DNA of 64,000 nt from Vicia villosa. Its lineage: Eukaryota; Streptophyta; Magnoliopsida; Fabales; Fabaceae. The DNA is taken from positions 142,786,731 through 142,850,730 of the forward strand of contig NC_081180.1 of the NCBI RefSeq assembly GCF_029867415.1, read 5' to 3'. Below are positions 51,930 to 63,240 of this stretch, piece by piece. The translations under genes and the position numbers were made by a program. The notes beneath the pieces are model-generated. The model worked only from the letters and a program-made list of their open reading frames with translations. It was not told the origin of the DNA and did no database searches. Within the stretch, counting starts at the first letter, position 1. Each line of letters opens with the position of its first letter.

Positions 51930-53555
51930 ATGGCTAGTGAAATTCCAACAGATCCACCTGCATCTACATCTGGCTCTGCTGAGCAAAACAATGGTTATAC
52001 TAGACCACCAATATTTGATGGTGAAAACTTTGAATACTGGAAAGATAAACTGGAAAGTTACTTTCTTGGTCTAGATGGTGAATTATGGGATCTTCTGATG
52101 GATGGTTACAAACATCCAGTGAAAGCCAGTGGCGTAAGGCTTACAAGGCAAGAAATGGATGATGATCAAAAGAAGCTTTTCAAGAATCATCATAAATGTA
52201 GGACTGTTTTGCTGAATGCTATCTCTCATGCTGAGTATGAGAAGATATCTAACAGGGAAACTGCCCATGATATATATGAGTCATTGAAAACGACCCATGA
52301 GGGAAATGCTCAAGTCAAGGAGACTAAAGCTCTTGCTCTAATCCAGAAATATGAAGCCTTCAAGATGGAGGATGATGAAGATATTGAGAAGATGTTCTCA
52401 AGATTTCAAACTCTAACTGTTGGATTGAGAGTTCTGGATAAAGGCTACACCAAGGCTGATCATGTAAAGAAGATTATCAGAAGCTTACCCAGAAGATGGG
52501 GTCCAATGGTAACTGCATTCAAGATTGCCAAGAATCTGAATGAAGTTTCGCTGGAAGAGCTTATCAGTGCCTTGAGAAGCCATGAAATAGAGCTGGATGC
52601 AAACGAGCCTCAGAAGAAAGGTAAGTCTATTGCATTAAAATCTAATGTTAAAAAATGCACTAACGCTTTTCAGACTAGAGAAGAAGATCCTGAAGAATCA
52701 GACTCTTAAGAAGAGCAAGCCAACTTCGCGCTGATGGCTACAGAAGATGATGGATCAGAATCTACATCAGAATCAGATTCTGAAGAGGTATTTTCTGAAC
52801 TATCTAGAGAAGAGTTAGTTTCCAGTTTAACAGAACTTCTGGAACTCAAGGCTCATCTTAGTATCAAATACAAAAAGCTGAAGAAGCAGTTTGAATTTGA
52901 AACTAAGAAGCTGGAAGTGGAAAATTCTGAACTGAAGGAAAAAGTTTTAAATCTATCCAAAGATAGTGGATCTCCTTCTGAAACAGAAAAATCCATTCCT
53001 AGCATGAATCATATTCTGAAAGAATATGACTCGAGCTTCAGAAAGTTCTTATCTAGAAGTATTGGCAGAAGTCATCTTGCTTCTATGATATATGGTGTTT
53101 CTGGAAACAAAAGGTTTGGTTTTGGCTATGAGGGTGATACCTCACATAAATTTGAACCTATTGATGATCTGAAGATCACATACAAGCCATTGTATGATCA
53201 GTTCAAATATGGCCATGCACATGATATTAGGCTCACTTCACATGCACAGAAGTTTAACACTGTTCACACCAAGAAGCATGTGACACATCCTAAGAAATAT
53301 CATGCTGACAAACCTAAAGAATATCATGCTGTTCCTCCTGTTAAATATTTTGCTAAACCCAAGTTCAATCAGAACTTGAGGAGAACTAACAAGAAAGGAC
53401 CCAAGAAATTGTGGGTACCTAAGGAGAAGATAATTTCTATTGCAGATATCCTTGGCTGCAAAGAAGGAAAAGCACAACATGTCATGGTACCTGGACTCTG
53501 GGTGCTCGCGACACATGACGGGAAGAAGGTCTATGTTCCAAGACCTGGTGCTTAA
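51930..53555 (+). pseudogene. gag: Gag of Sirevirus element 3, zinc knuckle deleted
   Basis: The frame 51930-52709 (259 codons) has the copia gag domain and then a TAA. The same phase reopens as 52734-53555 (273 codons) with the Leu/Lys-rich and basic tail regions. Compared with element 1, about 270-280 bp spanning the CCHC zinc knuckle and neighbouring acidic linker are missing, with the junction at GAATCAGACTCT (about 52697). The protein would lack its nucleic-acid-binding knuckle as well as being truncated. Confidence 0.88.
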
Positions 53556-55026
53556 ATCTGCTGGAGAAGTGAAGTTTGGAGGAGATCAGAAGGGCAAAAT
53601 TATTGGCTCAGGAACTATAAAGTCTGGTAACTCTCCTTCTATTTCTAATGTTCTTCTAGTAGATGGATTAGCTCATAACTTATTGTCTATAAGTCAATTA
53701 AGTGACAATGGTTATGACATAATCTTTAATCAAAAGTCTTGCAAGGCTGTAAGTCAGAAGGATGGCTCAATCCTATTTACAGGCAAGAGAAAGAACAACA
53801 TTTATAAGACAGATCTTCAGGATCTTAAGAATCAGAAGGTGACTTGTCTTATGTCTGTTTCTGAGGAGCAATGGGTCTGGCACAGAAGATTAGGACATGC
53901 TAGTTTTAGAAAGATTCCTCAGATTAACAAACTAAATCTGGTCAGAGGACTCCCAAATCTGAAATACAAATCAGATGCTCTTTGTGAAGCATGTCAGAAG
54001 GGCAAGTTCTCCAGACCTGCATTCAAGTCTAAGAATGTTGTTTCTACCTCAAGGCTGTTAGAACTCTTGCACATTGATCTGTTTGGCCCAGTCAAAACAG
54101 CATCTGTCAGAGGAAAGAAATATGGATTAGTCATCGTTGATGATTATAGCCGCTGGACATGGGTAAAGTTCTTAAAACACAAGGATGAGTCTCATTCAGT
54201 GTTCTTTGAATTTTGCACTCAGATCCAATCTGAGAAGGAGTGCAAAATCATAAAGGTCAGAAGTGATCATGGTGGTGAATTTGAGAACAAATTCTTTGAG
54301 GAGTTCTTCAAACAAAATGGTATTGCCCATGATTTCTCTTGTCCTAGAACTCCACAGCAAAATGGAGTTGTAGAGCGAAAGAATAGGACTCTACAAGAAA
54401 TGGCCAGAACCATGATCAATGAAACCAATATGGCTAAGTATTTCTGGTCAGAAGCAATAAACACTGCGTGTTATATTCAGAATAGAATCTCTATAAGACC
54501 TATTCTAAATAAGACTCCTTATGAATTGTGGAAGAACAAAAAGCCCAACATTTCATATTTCCATCCTTTTGGATGTGTATGTTTTATTCTGAATACTAAA
54601 GATCATCTTGGTAAGTTTGATTCTAAAGCACAAAAGTGTTTCCTTCTTGGATATTCTGAACGCTCTAAAGGCTACAGAGTATACAATACTGAAACATTGA
54701 TTGTAGAAGAATCAATCAATATCAGGTTTGATGATAAGCTTGGTCTTGAAAAACCAAAGCAGTTTGAGAATTTTGCAGATTTTGATATTGATATATCAGA
54801 AGCAGTAGAACCAAGAAGCAAAGCTGCAGAAGCTGGCAGTCTCAGAAGCAATGGATCAGAAGATCAAGTTGCTGCATCTTTAGAGAATCTCAGGATTTCT
54901 GAAGAACCAACAGTCAGAAGATCACCTAGACTTGCCTCAGCTCATTCAGAAGATGTGATCCTTGGAAAGAAAGATGATCCTATCAGAACCAGATCATTTC
55001 TTAAGAATGACAATCAGAAGCAGTGA
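53440..55026 (+). CDS. pol: Protease-integrase part of Pol, Sirevirus element 3
   Basis: A 528-codon frame overlapping the end of gag in another phase by 116 nt. The aspartic protease signature WYLDSGCSRHMTG is intact. The zinc-binding HHCC domain of integrase follows (WHRRLGH and CEACQKGK). The integrase core has its three acidic residues in their usual settings (HIDLFGP, RSDHGGEF, QNGVVERKN), then the GKFDSKAQKCFLLGYS region. The frame ends 55026 after a short linker. Reverse transcriptase and RNase H are entirely absent, so this is a truncated polyprotein although each remaining domain looks intact. The first ATG is probably not used; expression by frameshift or fusion with gag is likely. 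Confidence 0.9.
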   Translation: MQISLAAKKEKHNMSWYLDSGCSRHMTGRRSMFQDLVLKSAGEVKFGGDQKGKIIGSGTIKSGNSPSISNVLLVDGLAHNLLSISQLSDNGYDIIFNQKSCKAVSQKDGSILFTGKRKNNIYKTDLQDLKNQKVTCLMSVSEEQWVWHRRLGHASFRKIPQINKLNLVRGLPNLKYKSDALCEACQKGKFSRPAFKSKNVVSTSRLLELLHIDLFGPVKTASVRGKKYGLVIVDDYSRWTWVKFLKHKDESHSVFFEFCTQIQSEKECKIIKVRSDHGGEFENKFFEEFFKQNGIAHDFSCPRTPQQNGVVERKNRTLQEMARTMINETNMAKYFWSEAINTACYIQNRISIRPILNKTPYELWKNKKPNISYFHPFGCVCFILNTKDHLGKFDSKAQKCFLLGYSERSKGYRVYNTETLIVEESINIRFDDKLGLEKPKQFENFADFDIDISEAVEPRSKAAEAGSLRSNGSEDQVAASLENLRISEEPTVRRSPRLASAHSEDVILGKKDDPIRTRSFLKNDNQKQ

Positions 55027-55261
55027 TCAGAATCAGAAGGCGTAAAGTCTATTCAAAAAATTTACAGCTGTCATCTATTATCTGATGGTGAACACTTGTA
55101 TGTACGGTTAGTAAAAAGCGTGCAGTTGAAAAGACGCCGATCTAGGTAACTGTGTTAAATCATTTCATTTACCGTGTTCTCTCTCCTAATGTCATTTCTC
55201 ATTAAATGCATGATGATTTTGTTTTTTTTAAATCATTTAAATAACCCGCTTCACCTTCATT

Positions 55262-55299
<38 letters not shown>

Positions 55300-55367
55300 G
55301 TGCATTCCTTTCGTTGCATCTGTTTTTCAAACCCTAGTTTTTTATTTGATCTCAAAGCATAATCATC
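55027..55367 (+). promoter_or_regulatory. Leader upstream of the element 3 envelope-like ORF, with CT microsatellite
   Basis: Corresponds to 16595-16992 of element 1 in its first ~150 bp. A (CT)n run at 55266-55297 precedes the ATG at 55368. The G-box of elements 1 and 2 is changed to CACTTG here. Confidence 0.45.
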
Positions 55368-57833
55368 ATGAACTCATCTTCATGTTCATCAAATTCAAAA
55401 GAAAGACTCACTTCTACACAGATCCTTCTACGCAAATATGAGTATGCTCCATTGAAATCATGCTTAATACCCACGGAAGAACTGGAAGTTCTATGTAAAT
55501 CTGCTGTGGACATCAACAACCTAAAAGCAAATGGCTTTAAGTGTGAGGCAAGAATCTTTGAGCAAGGATGGTCTAAATATCTTGATAGATTGGTTGGTCC
55601 AATTTATCCTGAACTTGTGAAGGATTTCTGGGTACATGCAACGGTTACTCCAACTGCCATCATTTCATTCGTGCTAGGGCATGAAGTGGTTATCACTGAA
55701 AAGCTCATCAGGAAGCTGTACAATCTGAATGATGAAGAAGGTTGGTCTGGTCTTCAACATGCAACAGTTGACTGGTCTAAAGTTGAAAAACAAATCTCTC
55801 TGGCTTTTGGAATTGATTCTCATAACACGGGCACCTTAAGGCCATTTTATAAAGCATGGGCTGAGATTATTCTGGGTTCCCTTCACCATAGAAAGAGGAT
55901 GCTCTCCTCCTCCTACATCAGTCCGGATCACAAGTATACTCTTTTTTGCATTGGCAAAAAGACTGAGATCAACATCTCTCATATTCTGTTTGAGAATCTG
56001 AAGACTTCTATCTTTGAGTCAAGAGAAGATGAAAGGGTGAAGTACCCTCATATTCCAAGAACGACTATTCCGTTCGGAAGAATGATTTCAGACATTCTGA
56101 TTGAAAGCAAAGTGGTGGACTCCATCAAAAAACTCAATGCATCTCATTTTCTTGGAGTAGCTCAAGGTCCCATCTTCAATGGTGTTGATTTGTTCAGACT
56201 GGAACTTATTAAGAATGTACCTTTTGTGTGCACAAGTTTTCCTGACATTCTGTCAAGAAGAGTTGCTGTTGAAGGATTCGTCTCCTTGTTTCATAAAGAA
56301 CTGCATCAGGTCGTCAAGCTTTACCTGGAAGATTGTGTTAGGAAGCAATCAGATATTGATCCTGCTTGGATCCGTGGCAGAGTACTTCCGTCCAAAGCTG
56401 ATCTTCTGAAGAAGGATCAGAAGGAACAAAAGGCTAGGCTAAAAAGAAAGGCCTGAGAAGATGAGGTTATGAAAGCCAAGAAGTTGAGGGTCACCTATGA
56501 TCCTGACAAGGTGGACCCTGAAGGACGAAGGGAGAAAAGGATCAGAGACTCCTTTCACAGAACCAGATCTTCACATGCCTCTTCTGAACACGTCTCCAGG
56601 CAGGTTTTTACTCCACCTCCCTCTATCCCTAAACCTTCTATCATTTCACCTTCTTCTAACCCAAAAGTAAACTTCACTATACCAAATCCTTCTCCATCAT
56701 CTTCTTCCACTCCCTTTCTTGACCCCACACCTCTGAGTATTCTTCCCCCAACTCCTTCTGATAAATCTCTCTCACCAATCCCGTTCATAAATACTCCATC
56801 CTCTTCTGAACCTATACTCTCTATTACTCCATCCACATCAATCATTCCTTCAAATGTACCTTCTTCCTCATCCATCACACATTCACCTTCTTTATCCCAT
56901 CCCTTACCTACCAGAAAATCCAAACCCTACTGCCTTCTCTACCCTGACTACAAATTTACCTTCAATCCGCCTGAACCTGAACCTTATACCTACTTGGAAT
57001 TATTCAGACATGAGGTGATTAGCAGTCTAGACCTTCTAAAGGATGCATTCCTAAATGGTCTGGATGACGTTTCTACACGAAGTCTCTAGAGAAGCTTTCG
57101 TAAGGATTTTCAAGTAGAAGCAATGAGAGTACAGAAGAGATTAGTGGCTGCTGCCCCTGGTTACCCTGGATACCTTCTGGAGGATGATAATGGTATATAC
57201 TACCATCCTCTCAGAAACTGTGTTGCTGCTGAAGAAAATCCCTTTGTGGATGAATTGGAAGTAGCAAGATTGGCTGCTGCATTGGAAGCTAATCCTTGCA
57301 GGGAAATTGTGGTCTGGAGACCTCAATATCCAGTTCTGCTCGGGGATTTCAAGACCCTCTTTGACTTTCTGAGGGAAAACCCTTCTAAGGAAGACCCAAG
57401 CTTGGTCATTCCAGAAGTTGTTGACCCACCAGAAGTTGAAGGTCCTTCTGCCCCCAGGAATCTAGCTGCCATTCTTCAGGCACTTGAGAATGGAGATTCT
57501 GAGATTCTAGCTGCAGATTATGGAGATGCTTCAATGCAAGAAGCAGATGTAGAAGATCATGTTGCTGAATCAGTTCATATTGAGGAAATCCCTGCAAATG
57601 ATCTATCAATGGAAGCTACGGATCACAATGCCATCCCGTTGGATAGAAGCTGTGAAGCTTCTTCTGATGAACCTTCCCGTCTTGCAAGGACTCTGGAAGT
57701 TCTTCAGAAGAACCAGGATGAGCAAAGCTCAGTAAATGCTGAGTTTAGAGCCTTCGTAGAGAAGCAGACTGAGCACAACAATGGGGTTCAAGAGATGTTG
57801 GCCAAGATCTTGTCGAGACTAGGGTCATCTTAG
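55368..57833 (+). pseudogene. Envelope-like ORF of Sirevirus element 3, two in-frame stops
   Basis: Three blocks in a single phase: 55368-56456 (362 codons), 56469-57089 and 57123-57833 (236 codons). They are separated only by TGA (56454-56456) and TAG (57087-57089). The first block is the plant transposon/envelope-like domain (EQGWSKYLDRLVGPIYPELV) but strongly diverged from elements 1 and 2. The second is Ser/Pro-rich. The last ~190 codons, from about 57260, are nearly identical to elements 1 and 2 (EANPCREIVVW; PEVVDPPEVEGPSAPRNLAA). The contrast suggests a mosaic. Confidence 0.87.
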
Positions 57834-58529
57834 ATTGAGTCTTAGTTGTTTTTGTTTTTGCTTGTGCTGCATCTGTTTTGTGCATCTTCTCTTCCTTATC
57901 TTCTTGTACTTCTGTACTTTTGTCTGCTTGAACTTTAATGAAAATTATCTTTTTCTTCCATGTGTTTCTTTTTGTTTTTCATCTGAATCTTTTATGTTTT
58001 TGATGTTATGACAAAAAGGGGGAGAAATATGTGATAAATGATTTGATTTAATCAGTTGCTTTACTAACAGAACTTGCAAAGTTCTATGCTTTAAGTTGTG
58101 TTGTTGCAGGAATTGAAGATTCTCTTTAAAGATCAACATGAGAAGCAACAAGATGAATCAAGTTCTTGGATGCAACAAGATGAATCAAGTTCTTGGATGC
58201 AACAAGATGAATCAAGTTCTTGGATTCTTGAAGCAAGCTGAGTGCTATGAAGCTTCAGAATCAGAATCAGAAGCAAGAAGGAAGAATGTTCAGATATTCT
58301 GATGATAGAATATGATCTGAAACATTATGTCTATTTGTTCTGACACATTCTATATGGCTCTGATACATATTATGTGTTCTGAAACATATTCTATGTTTTG
58401 ACTCATTCATGCTGACTTTTGTCGTTTAGTTTTGTTCTGTAACATTTCAGGATGTAGAGATGCTCTGATGATGCTCTGGTACATTCAACAATGTTCTGAT
58501 ACAATCTAGCATGAAGTGATGTAAGAAGA
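57834..58529 (+). other. 3' untranslated region of element 3, unique part
   Basis: No gene. Contains TGACAAAAAGGGGGAGA at about 58009-58025 and a 27-bp tandem repeat (ATGAATCAAGTTCTTGGATG, about 58150-58225, 2.6 copies). Confidence 0.7.
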
Positions 58530-58800
58530 AATTCAAGCTCTGAAGCTGCCCCAATGGAAGCAAGAATCAGAAGCTGTGGATGTTCTGAAGATCTAAAGAA
58601 ATTCAAGTTCTGAAGCTGTCCACTGGAAGCAAGAGTCAGAAGCTGTGAATGTTCTGAAGATCAAAGAAATTCAAGTTCTGAAGCTGTCCGATGGAAGCAG
58701 AAATCAGAAGCTGTGAATGTTCGAAGGATCTAAAGAAATTCAAAGTTCTGACGCTGTCCTATGGAAGCAGAAATCAGAAGTCATGAAGGTTCTGAAGATC
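58530..58800 (+). repeat. Tandem ~70-bp repeats in the 3' untranslated region of element 3
   Basis: Four copies of the AAGTTCTGAAGCTGTCC/GGAAGCA...ATCAGAAGC unit shared with elements 1 and 2. Confidence 0.85.
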
Positions 58801-58872
58801 AAGCACATGTGAACGTCTCTACCGAAATAATCAGGGAAGTCTTTTATTTATAAAATTCTTCTAGTATTAATT

Positions 58873-58923
58873 TCAGGGGGAGATTATTTATCTCAGGGGG
58901 AGATTGTTAATCTCAGGGGGAGA
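58873..58923 (+). repeat. Triplet polypurine tracts of element 3
   Basis: TCAGGGGGAGA three times at exactly 20-bp spacing, as in element 1. Confidence 0.88.
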
Positions 58924-59023
58924 CATATTCACATGCTTATGCTATAGCTGTGTAAATTGTCTTTAGTCGTCTGCTCTTTCTGATCGCAAATTCATATCAT
59001 TTATATATGTTTTTGTCATCATC

Positions 59024-59037
59024 AAAAAGGGGGAGAT
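59024..59037 (+). other. Polypurine tract of element 3
   Basis: AAAAAGGGGGAGAT immediately before the 3' LTR start at 59038. Confidence 0.9.
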
Positions 59038-59275
59038 TGTTAGAACAAGATTTGTTCTGATCAATATTCTTAGTTTTGATGATAACAAGGATATGAATTT
59101 TGTGTGAGATAATGTGGTACTCTAATACATTGCAATTTCCCTTTCAGGAAATATATAAAGAGTATGCACAAATCAGCGCTCAGAAGCTTTGTCTCAGAAG
59201 GTTCAGCATGCAACATCAGAACATGGTCTGGCAAGACATCAGAAGATGGTCAAGGCAGAATCAGAACATGGGTCT
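59038..59275 (+). repeat. 3' LTR of Sirevirus element 3, truncated by insertion
   Basis: Follows the 5' LTR for 238 bp to GAACATGGGTCT, then switches to the start of another LTR. The rest should lie beyond the window on the far side of that insertion. Confidence 0.9.
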
Positions 59276-59964
59276 TGTAGCGGTAAAAATGTGACTCGAC
59301 GCATTTTCACGCGTTCGAAGTACAACAGAGTCGCCACCGAACTTTATTTATTCCAAGAAAGGAAAGGGAAAATATCGATAAAACCCACGAATAAAAAAGA
59401 AAGGATAAGATGGTCATCACAACCAAATTAGGGTTCGGGAGTCGGTTAAGCAAGGGGAAGGTATTAGCACCCCTCACCTCCATCGTATTCGATGGGACCC
59501 ATTTAGTTAATCTTGTGATTTATTGTTAGCTTATTATCTACTTGCGTTATTTATTAGGTTGGAAAGAAGAAAGAAACAAAAAAAAGTTTTTTATTATTGT
59601 GCTCGCCAAGACATTTGTATCTTGTGCCTACGTATTCCCTAGTGCAATGGGAAAGTCAGAGCGATCGTAGTTCGGGATATGGAACCACGAAAGGTTGTTG
59701 ATTGATTTTAGCGAGAGGTACTCGATCGCATTCAAACAATACTATGCGCACATGGATAAGAGATTGTTTGCATCACTACAAGAATGGATAACTAAATCAA
59801 GATTAGAACAAGATTTTGGCCATCATCGCATTCGAGTGGAAAACATTCGTTCTTCACATGTGGAAGTATAATTGCATTTGAATTTTGACTAAGTGTCTCG
59901 TTTATAAAAGGGTTTTAAAATTAAAAGGTGTGAATTAATTGATAGTTTGTTTGTTAAGAGAAAT

Positions 59965-60480
59965 CAAACATTTAAACAAAAGCTTAACGGCCATCGCCCA
60001 AATGTTTGAAAGAGAAAATTGTACAAGTACGTACAACCTCCTCGTAGGTGATGAAGATGATTTGATGAGTTTGAAATTGTTTTGTAAAAGAAATGGATTG
60101 AGTTTGAAGTATTTTTAAATTGGATTCAAGTATTTAAACAAAAGCTTAACGGCCATCGCTTAAAATACTTGAAAGAGTATTTGCTAAATCGGGTTTTTAG
60201 AAGTCTTTAATGGAGTTTTAAACATCCAAACAAAGGCTTAACGGCCATCGCCTAAATGTTTAAAGAACAAATTGTACAAGTACGTACAAACTCTTCTTTC
60301 CATTATAGACTAAAATAATTTGATTGTTTAAAAGAAAGCATTTTGTGAAAAAGAAAGGTGAATTGCATCGAATTTTATGGAGCCTTTAATGGAATCAAAG
60401 TAATCGAATAAAAGCTTAACGGCCATCATTCAAATACTTTTAGGACAAATCGTACAAGTACGTACGAACCCTCCTTGATT
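59965..60480. repeat. Four degenerate repeats in the Tat/Ogre-like LTR
   Basis: AAAAGCTTAACGGCCATCG-type blocks at about 59979, 60139, 60224 and 60406, with GTACAAGTACGTACAA blocks at about 60017, 60266 and 60432. The AT-rich run 60490-60830 beyond them is gene-free. Confidence 0.75.
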
Positions 60481-61100
60481 CATCCATTAAATCTCAAAAT
60501 TCGATTCGATTAAAAAAAAGATATTTTTGTATCATTTTGAATATTTTGGAAGAAATTCTATATGTACAAAAGGAAATATATTTTTGTCTTTTAATAAATA
60601 AAATAAATAAATAAATATATTTTTTTGTGATTTTTATATAAAAAGAAGTCTAATAATAAAATGCTAATTGTTAATTATATATAAGATAATAAAAATAAAG
60701 AAATGGGCCATGGGGGTGTTAAACCCGGATAGGAGTGAGTAAAGCCCAACTATTAGAATAAATAAAACTAACAGCCAAAAAATAAATAAAAATAAATAAA
60801 AAAGAACTGGCTAGGCCGGAGCTGGGTCAGCCCATGACCCATCTTATTGCAAGATAGAGTTGTGTTAGAAAACCCTAAAAAAAAGGAAAAGAGGCAACGC
60901 CTCTGTATCATGAACAGAACAAAGAGAAAAAGAAAAAAAAACCTCTCTCAGCCCTCACTCACGATCTCACTTTCTCTCACGGCCTCAATCTCCTCTCGCT
61001 CATACGCTCTCTCTCAGCGGTTCTCGTTCTCACACTCACACTCTCTCAGTCGAACAACAACAACACATATCTCCCTCACTCGCTCGATTCGGCCATGGAT

Positions 61101-62340
61101 GTTTTCGGTTCGAACATATCACAATAGCAACAAAAATATATTAACAACAAAAAAAAGAAACAAATGAATCGAATTAGAGGTTACATCGCGAATGAAGAGT
61201 ATCTTCAAGTATGTCTTTATGGCCTTCTACTACTTCTGCTTTCTGAACGTGTTGTTTTGCTGTATTATTTTCTGCGGTTTGTGTGTGTTGTGTTTCGGTT
61301 TGTGTAGAGTGAATGTTGTGAGATTTCTGAGGTCTGTTTGGTTTGTTTGCAGGGTTGAAGGGTGGTTTGGCGGTTGTATGAAGGTGTATTGAAGGGTTGT
61401 GTGTATTGGTGGAGAAAGGTTACTGGGTTGGTTTATGTTAAGGTTTTAGTGAAGAAAATGGTTGTTATAGGTGGATGGTTAAGAGTGAGGGTAGTTGTTT
61501 GAATGAGTAAGAGGAGTGTAAAGGATTTTAGCAGAGTTTTTTTGTGTATCGTGGCTGCCTTCGAATCGTTTTTGCCTCTCCTTTGCAGATGTGTTTTTGC
61601 TCTGTTTTATAGATGGATGAAGGTGATTTTAGGGGGGAAATTAGGATGAAATTTGAACATTTTGGTGATACTGATTTCTTTGCTTTTTGTATGCAGGTTA
61701 TTGTATGGCTATTTTGGTGAAATTTGTGGCTTATGAAGCAGGCTTTGGAGCAGGAAGTTTGGACACTTATGCAGAATTTTGGACAATAGTGTTTGGCATG
61801 GAGAGTGGAGCAGCAATTTTGGACCTGTTGGTGCAGGTTTTGGACCGTTCTGTTTGGCATGGAATAGCAGCATTGGAGATGTAGAGACATGGGACCAATT
61901 CGATTATTTTTACTTTTATTTTTGCTGGTGTAAAAAAATGTACAATGGACCTTTACTAAAAAAACAAGTTGGGCCTAAACTATGGAATCTAAAAAAAAAC
62001 TCTTTTTTTTTGTGTTATATGATTAATATTAAAATAAAATAAATCTAAACTAAAAAGTAAAAATGATATTAAAACTAAAAATAACCTAAATTAAATTTAA
62101 ACTAAAAATAAGAATAATATTAGAGACTAAAAAGAAAATTAATCTAACCTAAACTATAAAAAATAAAATAAAATAAACTAGTATAAGAATTAAATTTATT
62201 TTAAACTATATAAGTTATTTTTGTTGACTTTAATAAAAAAATCAATTTTTTTCCAAGATATGCAAAATGCGACGATTAAATGATGAATGCGCGTGAAACA
62301 TGAATGTGATTTTGACAAAATGAATGAAATATCGTAGGTC
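61101..62340. other. Gene-free part of the Tat/Ogre-like LTR
   Basis: Frames of up to 120 codons occur on both strands, but none is recognisable. 61990-62240 is strongly A-rich. I see no gene. Confidence 0.5.
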
Positions 62341-62589
62341 AAAAATTGGGGTGCGACAGATGCCCCTATTTAAGTTTCTTTCATCGAAGATGTGAAGAGA
62401 CTTAAATACAAAGTACACAATTTTTGTCCTTCATATGCAAATGGAATGTAATGCATGAATTTTTTTGTTGAAATGCAATATGATATGGGACACTCTAAAT
62501 TCTATGGGGAATATAGTGTCACAAAAAGACAAACTGTTGATAGAGAAACTTTGAAACGAGGGATAAAACTCTGGATAAAAATGACAGTA

Positions 62590-63240
62590 GGAATGTCTAA
62601 GAGTAACTTTAGACGGCGGAAATCACCAGAGACATTCGATAGTAGCTTTGAACGAATCTGAAACAAAACTTGGGAAGGAGCGTCTAAGAGTGGCTTTAGA
62701 CGACATCAAATATCAAATACATTCAAGAGTGACTTTGAATGAAGTGAAAACACTTTACTAGGGACCGTAGCATCCAATTACTCGCTTTTAGATGACAACA
62801 AGGATTATGACATCCGATAACAGGCTTCAGATGGCAATGAAAAATTATGACATCCGATAACAGGCTTCGGCCGATAACAGGCTTCAGATGGCAATGAAAA
62901 ATTATGACATCCGATAACAGGCTTCGGATGGAAGAAAGAAAAAATGACATCCAATAACAGGCTTCGGATGGAAGAAAGAAAAAATGACATCCGATAACAG
63001 GCTTCGGATGGCAACGAAGGAAGCATGACATCCGATAACAGGCTTCAGATGAAAGAGAGGTTATGACATCCAATAACAGGCTTTGGAGGGCAACAAGGAT
63101 ATGACATCCGATAACAGGCTTCGGATGACAACGAAGGAAGATTTATGACATCCGATAACAGGCTTCAGATGGCAATGAAAGATTATGACATCCAATAACA
63201 GGCTTTGGACGATAATGAAAGATTATGAATCCAATGACTA
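62590..63240. repeat. Array of short imperfect hairpins in the Tat/Ogre-like element
   Basis: About 16 irregularly spaced units. The commonest is ATCCGATAACAGGCTTCGGAT, with arms ATCCGA and TCGGAT. Others keep the layout but change both arms together: GTCTAAGAGTGGCTTTAGAC, CATTCAAGAGTGACTTTGAATG and ATCCAATAACAGGCTTTGGA. The minus-strand frames that repeat SEACYRMS are by-products of the array. Confidence 0.85.

Larger units (their letters stand above)
50642..59275 (+). mobile_element. Sirevirus element 3 (Ty1/copia), 3' LTR interrupted
   Basis: Visible part 8634 bp: 5' LTR, primer site, broken gag, protease plus integrase, envelope-like ORF with two stops, repeats, triplet polypurine tracts, polypurine tract and the first 238 bp of the 3' LTR. 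The 3' LTR is then broken by another element. Reverse transcriptase and RNase H are absent. It is more distant from elements 1 and 2 in its LTR and in the first two-thirds of the envelope-like ORF. Confidence 0.93.

Noticed and set aside
55266..55297. CT microsatellite as a functional GAGA-type element
   Set aside because: It is a simple slippage-prone repeat in a CT-rich leader. There is no conservation in the other two Sireviruses.
62723..63073. Minus-strand frame repeating SEACYRMS-like peptides
   Set aside because: By-product of the hairpin array; unit spacing is irregular and the frame is broken in several places.
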